A program made the position numbers and the translations under genes. The notes below the pieces were generated by a model. It was not told where the DNA came from. It made no database searches and saw only the letters and a list, made by a program, of their open reading frames with translations. A stretch of 64,000 nucleotides of DNA from Chitinophagales bacterium (GTDB lineage Bacteria > Bacteroidota > Bacteroidia > Chitinophagales > JADJOU01): NCBI GenBank assembly GCA_016787225.1, contig JAEUUY010000008.1:103732-167731 (forward strand). The letters run 5' to 3'. Shown here one piece after another: positions 27,478-36,381 of this stretch (the first letter of the stretch is position 1; every line of letters starts with the position of its first letter).

Positions 27478-27485
27478 TAAATTTG
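27478..27485 (+). promoter_or_regulatory. -7 promoter element of the first ompH gene
   Basis: TAAATTTG. A longer in-frame TTG start at 27473 would overlap this element, so the promoter decides for the ATG at 27512. Confidence 0.55.
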
Positions 27486-27511
27486 AGTTTCTAAATATTA
27501 AAATTAACTAT

Positions 27512-28018
27512 ATGAATAGAATTTATTTTATACTAGCGTGCTCGCTATTTATTAGTATGGCAAGTGCTCAAAAGGTTGCTATTGTTGAATCTGAGTACAT
27601 TTTTTCCAAATTAAAATCTTATCAAGCTGCTAACGAGAAAGTGGAAAAACAATCACAAGAATGGCAGAAGGATATCGAAGATCGCATGAGTGAGTTAGAG
27701 TCTATCTACAAGAAATTTCAAGCAGAACAATCGCTTTATACAGCACAAATGAAGCAGGAGAAAATTCTAGAAATAGAAGCAAAGGAAAAGGAGGTAGCTG
27801 CCCTCCAACAAAAAAGATTCGGACCTAATGGAGAGTTGTTTAAAAAGCGCCAAGAGTTATTACAGCCTATTATGAGTCGTATGATAGAGGAAATTCAAAA
27901 AATAGCTCAAGCTAAGTCTTATGACCTCGTTATAGATAAAAGTAGCGGTAACACTGTCCTTTATAGTAATCCGAGATTAAATATAAGTGAAGATGTCATA
28001 AAAGCAATGGGGAATTAG
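27512..28018 (+). CDS. OmpH/Skp-family periplasmic chaperone
   Basis: 168 residues. Signal peptide MNRIYFILACSLFISMASAQ, then KVAIVESEYIFSKLKSYQAA, a long coiled-coil middle rich in Lys/Glu/Gln (tentacle helices) and a C-terminal strand (YDLVIDKSSGNTVLYSNP). It forms the trimeric jellyfish-like chaperone that guards unfolded outer-membrane proteins. A second member follows 107 bp downstream; tandem skp genes near BamA-type loci are common in Bacteroidota, but no bamA is in this window. Confidence 0.9.
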   Translation: MNRIYFILACSLFISMASAQKVAIVESEYIFSKLKSYQAANEKVEKQSQEWQKDIEDRMSELESIYKKFQAEQSLYTAQMKQEKILEIEAKEKEVAALQQKRFGPNGELFKKRQELLQPIMSRMIEEIQKIAQAKSYDLVIDKSSGNTVLYSNPRLNISEDVIKAMGN

Positions 28019-28125
28019 ATTATTTCCGTATAATTGCACCAAAAATAATTACAATTAATTTTAATAAACAACAAATGATCACCATGAAATGGAAAACGAA
28101 TTCAATTTTTAATAAAATCAACACA

Positions 28126-28710
28126 ATGAGTAAAAAACAATTTTTTATTTTACTGGCAGCTATGATGACTCTTTCTGCTAGTGCACAAATGAAAACGGCT
28201 ACCGTCAATTCAAACGAATTAGTTATGAGTATGCCGGAAACAAAAGCGCTTCAAGCTAAAATTCAAGAAAAAAGTGCTGAATTGAGCAAGCAGCTTGAAA
28301 CCATGTATAAGCAGTATGAAACTAAGATGGCAGAGTTAAAGGGTATCAATCCTCAGAAAATGACGGCTATCGAAGAAGCTAAGGTTGCTGAATTGCAAGA
28401 TCTGCAGAAGAGAATTGAAAAGTTCGAGCAATCTGCCCAAAAGGAAGTTCAGCAGATGGAGCAGACGCTTTCAGTTCCTATCCTCGAAAAAGCAAAGAAA
28501 ATGATAGAGCAAGTAGCGGCAGAAAGAGGCTATACACATGTTTTTGATGTATCTGCAGGTGGTATGATCGTTTTTCCTAAAGGAGATGACATCACAGATG
28601 CTACTAAAACCAAAATGGGCATACCATTGACACCAGCTAATGCTACTCCAGCCGCTGGAACTGGAACTGCTCCAGCATCTGTGCCAAGCATGGCTCCTAA
28701 GAAAAAGTAA
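28126..28710 (+). CDS. OmpH/Skp-family periplasmic chaperone, second copy
   Basis: 194 residues from the ATG at 28126, where a clear signal peptide begins (MSKKQFFILLAAMMTLSASA); the upstream in-frame ATG at 28075 would add a polar 17-residue leader. Central Gln/Lys/Glu coiled coil as in Skp, and GYTHVFDVSAGGMIVFPKGD as the closing strand region. It ends with a low-complexity Ala/Pro/Thr tail (TPANATPAAGTGTAPA) missing from the first copy. murI starts 8 bp downstream, suggesting co-transcription. Confidence 0.88.
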   Translation: MSKKQFFILLAAMMTLSASAQMKTATVNSNELVMSMPETKALQAKIQEKSAELSKQLETMYKQYETKMAELKGINPQKMTAIEEAKVAELQDLQKRIEKFEQSAQKEVQQMEQTLSVPILEKAKKMIEQVAAERGYTHVFDVSAGGMIVFPKGDDITDATKTKMGIPLTPANATPAAGTGTAPASVPSMAPKKK

Positions 28711-28718
28711 TATTTTCC

Positions 28719-29516
28719 ATGAACTCTCAGAGTATTGGGATTTTTGATAGTGGTATTGGCGGCCTTACGGTCGCCAATGCTATTTCTAGTCTACTCCCAA
28801 ATGAACACATCGTTTACTTTGGAGACTCTGAGCACATGCCCTATGGTGAAAAGTCACCTGAATTGATTCAAGAATTTGCTGTAAAAATTACAAACTATCT
28901 CATAGAAGAAAAGAACTGCAAAGCGGTGGTCATTGCCTGTAATACCGCTTCTGCTGTTGCCTATAATCATCTAAAGAAAGTTTATGAAGGTAGAGTTCCT
29001 ATTATAAATGTAATTGACCCTATGATCGAATTAGTAGTAGCTAACCCCTTTGAAAAGGTTGGCATCATTGCTACAAGAGGTACTGTAGATTCAAGTGTGT
29101 ACCAGGATAAGCTCGATAGACGAGCTCCAAACCAAAAGTATGCCGTGCTAGCTACACCACTTTTAGCCTCCATGATTGAGGAAAACTTTATCCATGATGA
29201 AATCTCTTCTACAATTATAGCGAAATATCTAAGCGAACCAATCTTGAAAGGAATAGACGCATTGGTCCTAGCATGCACACATTATCCCTTAATAGCGGAC
29301 GATATATCGGAATTTTATCATCATAAAGTTAAATTATTACTTTCAGGTCCTGTAGTAGCAGATAAATTGAAATATATTCTGGAAAAAGAAAGTATGCTCA
29401 GTGTAAAACGCAATAGCGAAAATGAATACATCGTATCTGATTTAGCTAAAAATTTTGAAAAATCAGCTGAAAAGTTCTTTGGAACTAAGATAAATCTAAA
29501 AGAAGTCAAGCTTTAA
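28719..29516 (+). CDS. murI: Glutamate racemase
   Basis: 265 residues. IGIFDSGIGGLTVANAI at the N-terminus, catalytic Cys C74 in VIACNTASAVAY and the second Cys in LVLACTHYPLI. It converts L- to D-glutamate for peptidoglycan; cofactor-independent two-base mechanism. Family length is normal. It follows the skp-like genes by 8 bp, so envelope functions are clustered. Confidence 0.95.
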   Translation: MNSQSIGIFDSGIGGLTVANAISSLLPNEHIVYFGDSEHMPYGEKSPELIQEFAVKITNYLIEEKNCKAVVIACNTASAVAYNHLKKVYEGRVPIINVIDPMIELVVANPFEKVGIIATRGTVDSSVYQDKLDRRAPNQKYAVLATPLLASMIEENFIHDEISSTIIAKYLSEPILKGIDALVLACTHYPLIADDISEFYHHKVKLLLSGPVVADKLKYILEKESMLSVKRNSENEYIVSDLAKNFEKSAEKFFGTKINLKEVKL

Positions 29517-29528
29517 TCGAATATTCAA

Positions 29529-29536
29529 TATTTTTG
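29529..29536 (+). promoter_or_regulatory. -7 promoter element of the TlpA-like gene
   Basis: TATTTTTG, exact consensus, 39 bp before the ATG at 29576. Confidence 0.45.
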
Positions 29537-29575
29537 TCTATATAATAAACTGGAATAATTAAAATCAAATTTAAA

Positions 29576-30745
29576 ATGCAAAGAATACTTTTAGCCTTAT
29601 TGACCATAATTCTCACCAACTGTAATGCCATAGGGGGAGACGATTATGTCATCAACGGAAAACTTAACAATGCCAATGCCAAGTCTATTTATCTAGAGCG
29701 CATCTCGCATACCGAAATTAAAATGATAGATAGTGCTGTATTGAAGAATGGAATTTTCACATTGAAAGGTCCAATTGAAGGCTTGGGTTTCTATAGATTG
29801 AGAATAAAGTCAAACACTCCACAGGGTGAACTTTTTTGGTTTATGAGTTTAAACAAAAAGGAATTAGTCCAAGTAACACTAGACGAAAAGAGCCCAATGA
29901 ATTACACTATTACCAGCAATGAATCTCAGAAAGAATTTCAAGATTTAGTAAAGAATTTTAATGCGCAACAATCAGAAACTATGCAGCTGTATCAACAGTA
30001 CAATGCGTTAGCTCAGAAAGACCCAAATTCAAAAGAGGCTCAGGAAATAGGTACACAAATCAATGCTAAAACTGAAAATTTTAATCGTTATTTGACGGGT
30101 GTGATTCAAACATCAAAGAATTCCATGACTAAGTATTATCTTTATTCAGTGATGCTTCAGCAGTTTCAAAATCAGCCAGTTCCAGAGCAGTTAACTCAAG
30201 ACATTCGCGTTTTCGCAGAAAAATTGAATAAAGAAATGCCTGGTTCGAACTATGCCAATGATTTTCAGGCAATCGTCAATAATTTAGATGCACAAAAGAG
30301 AATGGCAGAAGCCAAAACTAAGCTGGATGTAGGAGCTCAGGCGCCAGATATTGATTTGGTTAAGGAAGATGGATCGAAAGTGAAATTATCCTCCTTTAAA
30401 GGAAAAATAGTATTGATGGATTTCTGGGCAAGCTGGTGCAGACCATGCAGAATGGAGAATCCAAATGTAGTGGCAGCTTACAATAAGTATAAATCCAAAG
30501 GATTAGTAATTTTAAGTATCTCTCAAGACCAAGATTTAACTAAGTGGAAGGCAGCTATCGGACAAGATGGATTGACATGGACAACTCATTTTTCAGATAA
30601 TCTCGCAGGAGGTATAGCTTCTAGTACCTATGATGTGAGTTATATCCCTAAGACCTATTTATTAGATAAAAATGGGAAAATAGCAGCAAAAGACCTAAGA
30701 GGTCCTGCTCTGGAGGCAGAAATAGAAAAGTTGACTAAAAAATAA
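29576..30745 (+). CDS. DUF4369-thioredoxin (TlpA/ResA-like) thiol-disulfide oxidoreductase
   Basis: 389 residues. N-terminal export signal with a possible lipobox (ILTNC), DUF4369-like beta domain (~25-125: YVINGKLNNANAKSIYLERI), helical linker (~125-245), then a thioredoxin-fold domain (~250-389) with KIVLMDFWASWCRPCRMENP, the C-x-x-C active site, and YIPKTYLLDKNGKI with the cis-proline. Exported proteins of this build handle disulfides in the periplasm in Bacteroidota. It is followed 9 bp later by rfbA, possibly in the same transcript. Confidence 0.9.
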   Translation: MQRILLALLTIILTNCNAIGGDDYVINGKLNNANAKSIYLERISHTEIKMIDSAVLKNGIFTLKGPIEGLGFYRLRIKSNTPQGELFWFMSLNKKELVQVTLDEKSPMNYTITSNESQKEFQDLVKNFNAQQSETMQLYQQYNALAQKDPNSKEAQEIGTQINAKTENFNRYLTGVIQTSKNSMTKYYLYSVMLQQFQNQPVPEQLTQDIRVFAEKLNKEMPGSNYANDFQAIVNNLDAQKRMAEAKTKLDVGAQAPDIDLVKEDGSKVKLSSFKGKIVLMDFWASWCRPCRMENPNVVAAYNKYKSKGLVILSISQDQDLTKWKAAIGQDGLTWTTHFSDNLAGGIASSTYDVSYIPKTYLLDKNGKIAAKDLRGPALEAEIEKLTKK

Positions 30746-30754
30746 TAAGAACGA

Positions 30755-31624
30755 ATGAAGGGAATCATCCTTGCAGGAGGTAGTGGGACAAGACTCTATC
30801 CTATTACCTATGCTATTAGTAAACAAATCATGCCTATCTATGATAAGCCTATGATATACTATCCATTGTCAACTCTTTTGTTGAGTGGTATCAGAGAGAT
30901 TTTGATTATTTCTACACCCTATGATTTACCGCAGTTTGAAAGATTGCTTGGTGATGGCAGTCAGATTGGTTGCAAGTTTTCCTATGCTGTACAAGAAATT
31001 CCCAATGGATTGGCACAGGCTTTCGTGATTGGTGAGAAGTTTATAGGAAATGATAAATGTGCTTTGGTATTAGGTGACAATATTTTTTATGGCGCAGGAT
31101 TAGGAAAATTGTTGGAAAAAAACAATGATTTAGAAGGTGGAATGATATATGCATATCGAGTATCAGACCCAGAAAGATATGGGGTTGTAGAGTTTGATGT
31201 AAACAAAAAGGCAATAAGTTTAGAAGAAAAACCTAGTAACCCAAAATCAAATTATGCTGTTCCGGGTTTGTATTTCTATGATAATTCAGTAGTAGAATAT
31301 GCTAAAAATTTGAAGCCAAGCGCAAGAGGCGAATATGAAATAACCGATTTGAATAAAATATATTTAGAAAAAGGGAAACTTAGTGTAAGCATATTGGAGC
31401 GTGGCACAGCTTGGCTCGATACGGGTACGCATGAATCATTGATGCAGGCGTCACAGTTTGTACAGGTCATTGAAAATAGGCAAGGATTTAAAATTGGATG
31501 TATCGAAGAAATAGCCTATCGTAAAGGATTCATAGATAAATCACAACTGCTCAAAATTGCTGAACCATTGACAAAAAGTGGATATGGACAGTATCTATTG
31601 AATGTAGCTAACGAACAGTTTTAA
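30755..31624 (+). CDS. rfbA: Glucose-1-phosphate thymidylyltransferase
   Basis: 289 residues. Nucleotidyltransferase signature [18 protein letters not shown], substrate region [15 protein letters not shown], metal Asp in [10 protein letters not shown], and [17 protein letters not shown]. It makes dTDP-glucose from dTTP and glucose-1-phosphate, the first step to dTDP-rhamnose and other deoxysugars for surface polysaccharides. rfbB/C/D are not adjacent; instead an SDR epimerase follows after 3 bp. Confidence 0.96.
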   Translation: MKGIILAGGSGTRLYPITYAISKQIMPIYDKPMIYYPLSTLLLSGIREILIISTPYDLPQFERLLGDGSQIGCKFSYAVQEIPNGLAQAFVIGEKFIGNDKCALVLGDNIFYGAGLGKLLEKNNDLEGGMIYAYRVSDPERYGVVEFDVNKKAISLEEKPSNPKSNYAVPGLYFYDNSVVEYAKNLKPSARGEYEITDLNKIYLEKGKLSVSILERGTAWLDTGTHESLMQASQFVQVIENRQGFKIGCIEEIAYRKGFIDKSQLLKIAEPLTKSGYGQYLLNVANEQF

Positions 31625-31627
31625 ATA

Positions 31628-32581
31628 ATGCCACATAGTCATCAACACAATTTTGAGCGATATATTTTAGTAACAGGCGCAGCAGGTCAAGTTGGCAGTT
31701 GTCTTGTAGATAGATTAATTGAGAATCCTCATAACTTCGTAGTAGCAGTTGATAATTTTTTAACAGGAAAAAAGGAAAATTTACCACAAAATTCACCTAT
31801 TAATTATAAATTTATTGTCTGCGATGTCAATGATAAGAAGCAGATAGGAGCAGTGATGACATCCTTCCAGTTTGATTATGTTTTTCACTATGCTGCGGTA
31901 GTAGGTGTAAAAAGAACAATTGAAAATCCATTATGGGTTCTTAATGATATTAACGGTATTGAAGAGATTTTAAAACTCAGTGTTTCCACTGGCGTTAAAC
32001 GAATTTATTTTTCATCCAGCAGTGAGGTTTATGGAGAGCCATTTGAACATCCCCAGAATGAAAAAACGACTCCACTAAACTCACGATTACCTTATGCGAT
32101 AGTAAAAAATGTCGCAGAAGCCTATATAAAGAGCTATCAAAAAGAATTTGGATTAGACTATACGATATTCAGATTTTTCAACACCTATGGACCCAAACAA
32201 AGTAATGATTTTGTAGTAAAGAAGTTTCTTAACTTGGCTCTCAAAAATGAGCCTATAACTATTTATGGCGATGGTAGTCAATCAAGAACACTTTGCTATA
32301 TCGACGATAATATTGAAGCTACTGTAAACTGCTTATATCAAAATTTGTTTATTAATGAAACCATAAATATAGGTAATTCTAATGAAATTTCGATACTGGA
32401 GTTAGCAAAGTTTATCATTCAAAAAACAAACTCGAAATCAGAAATATTACATTTACCTGCTTTAGAAGAAGGCGATATGACTCGTCGCTGCCCTGATATT
32501 ACCAATATGAAAGTTGCAATAGGGCATGAATTGACAGATTTGAATCAGGGATTAGATAAAATTTTATCATTTCGTTTGTAG
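31628..32581 (+). CDS. NAD-dependent nucleotide-sugar epimerase/dehydratase (extended SDR)
   Basis: 317 residues. NAD-binding ILVTGAAGQVGSCLVDRL, SSSSEVYGEP, catalytic Y-x3-K in PYAIVKNVAEAY, and FRFFNTYGPKQSNDFVVKKF with sugar-binding residues. The R-T-L-C-Y-I-D-D stretch resembles UDP-glucuronate decarboxylase/UDP-glucose 4-epimerase relatives; dTDP-glucose 4,6-dehydratase motifs (TDE at the active site) are not seen, so I do not call it rfbB. It starts 3 bp after rfbA and is surely in the same unit. Confidence 0.85.
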   Translation: MPHSHQHNFERYILVTGAAGQVGSCLVDRLIENPHNFVVAVDNFLTGKKENLPQNSPINYKFIVCDVNDKKQIGAVMTSFQFDYVFHYAAVVGVKRTIENPLWVLNDINGIEEILKLSVSTGVKRIYFSSSSEVYGEPFEHPQNEKTTPLNSRLPYAIVKNVAEAYIKSYQKEFGLDYTIFRFFNTYGPKQSNDFVVKKFLNLALKNEPITIYGDGSQSRTLCYIDDNIEATVNCLYQNLFINETINIGNSNEISILELAKFIIQKTNSKSEILHLPALEEGDMTRRCPDITNMKVAIGHELTDLNQGLDKILSFRL

Positions 32582-32613
32582 GAACACACCTAGAGGCGAG
32601 CCCTAACGGGTTG

Positions 32614-33984
32614 TTATTCCAATACTACAATCTCTACACGTCTATTTCTAGACCTACCATGTTCAGTTTCATTACTAGCGAGAGGATTGTCGTAGTTATT
32701 TCCAATATAATTAATCCGATCTTCTGCCACTCCATTTTCTACTAACAAGTTTTTCACCGCCTTGGCCCTTTGTTCTGATAGCTTTTGGTTATAATCCATG
32801 GTACCTATATTATCGGTATAGCCAAGCAGGTGTATTCGATAATCTTTATTTTTATTGAGGTAAATGGCTAATTCACGAATATTAATCTGACTAGAATCTG
32901 GAATTTCATATTTATTATATTCAAAATTGATGTTTGTAATTTCAAATTTTTCCTCAATTTGTTTAGGGGAATCAATAACAATCGGTGATTCAATTTTCAG
33001 CTGAAACAGACTATCAAAATTAATTTTAGCGCTAATGTTCTCATAGTTTTTGAAGAAAGGGGCATTTTTATTCTTCTGAGCTGTAAAGGATTGGTACTCC
33101 AGAAATACTCCACTATCAAACATAGGATCTCCTATATCTCCTATGGCTATTTTCATATGGTATACTTTATAAGGTATCAAGAAACAGCTAGCTGTCAATT
33201 TTCTCGTCAATCCATCGAATTCAAAATTATTGAAGAGCTCATCATTTAGGTCTTTTCGCTCTGTTTCATTCACTGCAAAATCTTTGGATTTAGCCCCAAA
33301 TAATTTTATTATAAGTTCTTTGAAAAAAGGTTCTCTTGGTTCTAAATCATCTACAATATCCTTCTTAATTTTTGAATTAACAAAGCATTCATTATTGATA
33401 AACAATTCATTTTTTCTAAGGTGATTGATATTATTGATGGTAACAGGAGTATTGGTTTCAGGTACCAGTGCTATATTTCTATAGAAATTGCCATCGCCAG
33501 TAATTATAAATCCGAATACGTCGTTAAAACGACTACCGACATACTCTTTGTATTCTTCTGAGGCGAAAATATAATTGAATTTAATCTCATTTTCCAATGC
33601 TATAAAGTCAAATTCGATATATGCTTGATCACAAACTTTACCTTTGGAAAGTTTACCTAAATCTCTATCACCTTTGAATCTATAATTATTATCCCAGGCA
33701 AGTCCGCTGGTGCCAGGGGTTTTATTTCCTCCTCCTATAGTACCTAGATTTCCTGTTGATAGTACTATCCCATCCTTAATCTCAAATTTATCCAAATGTA
33801 TATTGAATCGGCCAAGTGCAGATTTTAGTCCTCTATATTTGAAATTGTTAATTTTAATTTTGGTTGTATCTAAGATATGGTATAGATATTGTATGGGTCT
33901 TAGACTCGTATCAATTTTAATTTTTTTCTGAGCACAAAGATTCGAACTAATTATCAGAAATAGTAAGAAAGAGACCTGCTTCAT
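32614..33984 (-). CDS. OmpA-family protein with choice-of-anchor-L-like domain
   Basis: 456 residues, signal peptide to about SSNLCAQ. Residues ~40-270 contain IVLSTGNLGTIGGGN and FNYIFASEEYKEYVGSRFND, the signature of the 'choice-of-anchor L' domain found in secreted Bacteroidota proteins. The C-terminal ~110 residues are an OmpA peptidoglycan-binding domain: IHLLGYTDNIGTMDYNQKLS, RAKAVKNLL, GRSRNRRVEIVVLE. The combination implies an envelope protein anchored to peptidoglycan with an exposed adhesive or scaffold domain. Convergent with the epimerase. Confidence 0.85.
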   Translation of the reverse strand: MKQVSFLLFLIISSNLCAQKKIKIDTSLRPIQYLYHILDTTKIKINNFKYRGLKSALGRFNIHLDKFEIKDGIVLSTGNLGTIGGGNKTPGTSGLAWDNNYRFKGDRDLGKLSKGKVCDQAYIEFDFIALENEIKFNYIFASEEYKEYVGSRFNDVFGFIITGDGNFYRNIALVPETNTPVTINNINHLRKNELFINNECFVNSKIKKDIVDDLEPREPFFKELIIKLFGAKSKDFAVNETERKDLNDELFNNFEFDGLTRKLTASCFLIPYKVYHMKIAIGDIGDPMFDSGVFLEYQSFTAQKNKNAPFFKNYENISAKINFDSLFQLKIESPIVIDSPKQIEEKFEITNINFEYNKYEIPDSSQINIRELAIYLNKNKDYRIHLLGYTDNIGTMDYNQKLSEQRAKAVKNLLVENGVAEDRINYIGNNYDNPLASNETEHGRSRNRRVEIVVLE

Positions 33985-34046
33985 TTATATAAAAGGTTAT
34001 TCTACTTTAATTTGATGATGATACTATTTATACGATATTTTTTGTA

Positions 34047-34928
34047 TTAAACGGCAACTTCTGCTTTTATTTTAGGGTGAAATCTATAATTGAGAATCTC
34101 GATATCATCGTATTGAAAATCAAAAATAGATTCAATTTTTCTTTTAAAGTGCAGACTGGGAAGTGGCAAAGGCTCTCTGGTTAATTGAAGTTTCGCCTGC
34201 TCAAAATGATTATGATATAAATGCACATCGCCAAAACTGTGCACAAAATGTCCTAGTTCTAAGTCTAAAACATGCGCAATCATGGCGGTAAATAATGCAT
34301 AAGAGGCTATATTGAAGGGAACACCAAGAAATACATCGGCACTTCGCTGATAGAGCTGACAACTTAGCTTATTATTAGCAATATAAAATTGAAATAAGCA
34401 ATGACAAGGTGGTAAAGCCATATTCCCAATTTCTGTAGGGTTCCATGCCGATACGATGTGCCTGCGCGAATCAGGGTTGTTTTTTAATTGATGCATTAAG
34501 TCAGCAATTTGGTCGACTTTTACACCATTTAGACCTTCCCAATGCCGCCATTGACGACCATATACAGGTCCTAATTCTCCCCATTGATTGGCAAAATCAC
34601 TACTTTCCTTTATTTTATTAGCAAATTCTTTGATAGTTTCCCCTTGAAAAGCTTGCGATTTTTTATATTTCTCATATGGCCAATCATTCCAAATTCCTAC
34701 ACCATTATCAACGAGGTATTTGATATTGGTATTCCCCTGAAGAAACCATAACAATTCATGGATAATTGACTTTAAGTGAAGCTCCTTTGTCGTCATAAGA
34801 GGGAAACCCTGACTCAAATCGAATCGCATTTGATAGCCGAAAAGACTCCGTGTACCCACTCCCGTGCGATCACTTTTGTCCGCGCCTTCCGCGATAATTC
34901 TCTCTAATAATTCATGATAAACCTGCAT
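34047..34928 (-). CDS. thyA: Thymidylate synthase
   Basis: 293 residues, about 30 longer than E. coli ThyA because of a helical insert near residues 85-118. Catalytic C175 in [39 protein letters not shown] and [14 protein letters not shown] are all present. It methylates dUMP to dTMP with methylene-tetrahydrofolate. dfrA (folA), often linked, is not next to it here. Confidence 0.97.
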   Translation of the reverse strand: MQVYHELLERIIAEGADKSDRTGVGTRSLFGYQMRFDLSQGFPLMTTKELHLKSIIHELLWFLQGNTNIKYLVDNGVGIWNDWPYEKYKKSQAFQGETIKEFANKIKESSDFANQWGELGPVYGRQWRHWEGLNGVKVDQIADLMHQLKNNPDSRRHIVSAWNPTEIGNMALPPCHCLFQFYIANNKLSCQLYQRSADVFLGVPFNIASYALFTAMIAHVLDLELGHFVHSFGDVHLYHNHFEQAKLQLTREPLPLPSLHFKRKIESIFDFQYDDIEILNYRFHPKIKAEVAV

Positions 34929-34946
34929 ACACTATAGCTTAGATGA

Positions 34947-34954
34947 CAAAGATA
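34947..34954 (-). promoter_or_regulatory. -7 promoter element of thyA
   Basis: Plus-strand CAAAGATA reads TATCTTTG on the minus strand, 19 bp before the thyA ATG. Confidence 0.5.
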
Positions 34955-35081
34955 CAATCCTAGTTTAAATTAAAGAAGAAGAACATCCACAGGCTAGGCA
35001 TTAAGTGTGGGTGATATACTATACAGTTTGTCCTGTATTTCAATTTAGCAAATCTTAGCGACAAAATTTCGGTTTTCAATT

Positions 35082-35089
35082 TATCTTTG
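35082..35089 (+). promoter_or_regulatory. -7 promoter element of sucB
   Basis: TATCTTTG, exact TAnnTTTG. An in-frame alternative start at 35087 would overlap the element, so the ATG at 35108 is chosen. Confidence 0.55.
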
Positions 35090-35107
35090 TGTTTTATTTT
35101 AAGAAAA

Positions 35108-36379
35108 ATGATATTAGACGTCGTTATCCCCAATGTAGCTGAATCTATCACTGAAGTAACTCTTGGAACTTGGCTAGTGAAAGATGGTGATTATGTAACA
35201 CTAGACCAGCCTTTGTGTGAGGTGGAAACGGATAAGGCATCACAGGAACTGATAGCTGAAAAGGCTGGGAAGATAAAGCTGATATTGAGTGAAGGCGAGG
35301 ATGTCAAAGTGGGAGGATTGATAGCTCAGATAGATACATCTGTTAAGGCACCAGAATCTTCATCTGTGCCTATTATTGCTGCCGATGAGAAACCATTTGT
35401 GACTCAAGAAGCAGAGAAAAAAGAGAATAAGAACGATATAGTTTCAACCAATCATTATGCTAAGGGTACACCATCGCCATCTGCTCAGAAATTGATTACA
35501 GAAAATAGACTCGATGTATTCCAAATAAAAGGTAGCGGTAAAGATGGTCGAATTACCAAGGAAGATGTCATAACTGCTATCAAGAATGGCACTAGTTCTG
35601 CACAGGAAGGCTTTAAAACGCTATCCCAATCTCAGGCTATCTTTAGCAGAGGCGAAGAGGTGAAGAAAATGCCACGGATTCGCAAAGTCATATCCGAACG
35701 ATTAGTTCACGCAAAAAATAGCACGGCAATGCTCACCACGTTTAACGAAGTGAATATGCAGCCGATTATGGATATTCGTGCGAAGTATAAGGATAAATTT
35801 AAGGAGGTACATGGAATAAATCTGGGTTTTATGAGCTTTTTTACGAAAGCTTGTAGTTTGGCTTTGATGAAATATCCAGAAGTGAACGCCTATATTGATG
35901 TAGAAAAAGGTGAACTTATATATCACAATTATGCAGATATATCCATAGCGGTATCGACACCAAAGGGTCTTGTAGTACCTGTTATTCGCAATGCAGAGAG
36001 CTTGACTATGGATGGCATAGAAAAAGCTGTAGCTAATTTAGCAGCTAAAGGAAGAGATGGCAATTTATCTATGGAAGATATGGAAGGAGGTACTTTTACT
36101 ATAACGAACGGGGGTGTTTTTGGTTCGCTGATGAGCACACCTATCATCAATCCGCCACAATCCGCTATCCTAGGTATGCATAAGATACAAGAGCGCACTA
36201 TGGTCGAAAATGGTCAAATAGTCATAAGACCTATGATGTATGTCGCCTTGAGTTACGATCATAGAATTATTGATGGTAAAGAAAGTGTAGGCTTCCTAGT
36301 CACAGTAAAAGATTACCTCGAAAATCCAGAGAAAATGCTGATCGGTTCTGATCCCGTGGAAGCGTTGTTAATGCTCTAG
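35108..36379 (+). CDS. sucB: 2-oxo acid dehydrogenase E2, probably dihydrolipoyl succinyltransferase
   Basis: 423 residues. Lipoyl domain at 1-75 with lipoyl-lysine K43 in [11 protein letters not shown]; a Lys/Glu/Ser linker; a peripheral subunit-binding domain near 118-155 ([26 protein letters not shown]); and a catalytic domain ending with [16 protein letters not shown] (catalytic His and Asp). The opening [20 protein letters not shown] and the EVNM stretch fit the 2-oxoglutarate (OdhB) type better than pyruvate E2. The E1 partner (sucA) is not in the window. The next gene begins 2 bp later. Confidence 0.9.
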   Translation: MILDVVIPNVAESITEVTLGTWLVKDGDYVTLDQPLCEVETDKASQELIAEKAGKIKLILSEGEDVKVGGLIAQIDTSVKAPESSSVPIIAADEKPFVTQEAEKKENKNDIVSTNHYAKGTPSPSAQKLITENRLDVFQIKGSGKDGRITKEDVITAIKNGTSSAQEGFKTLSQSQAIFSRGEEVKKMPRIRKVISERLVHAKNSTAMLTTFNEVNMQPIMDIRAKYKDKFKEVHGINLGFMSFFTKACSLALMKYPEVNAYIDVEKGELIYHNYADISIAVSTPKGLVVPVIRNAESLTMDGIEKAVANLAAKGRDGNLSMEDMEGGTFTITNGGVFGSLMSTPIINPPQSAILGMHKIQERTMVENGQIVIRPMMYVALSYDHRIIDGKESVGFLVTVKDYLENPEKMLIGSDPVEALLML

Positions 36380-36381
36380 CC

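Noticed and set aside
32585..32612. Possible bidirectional terminator agccctaacgggtt between the convergent epimerase and OmpA-family genes
   Set aside because: Stem of five pairs including G-U and no T-run on either strand.
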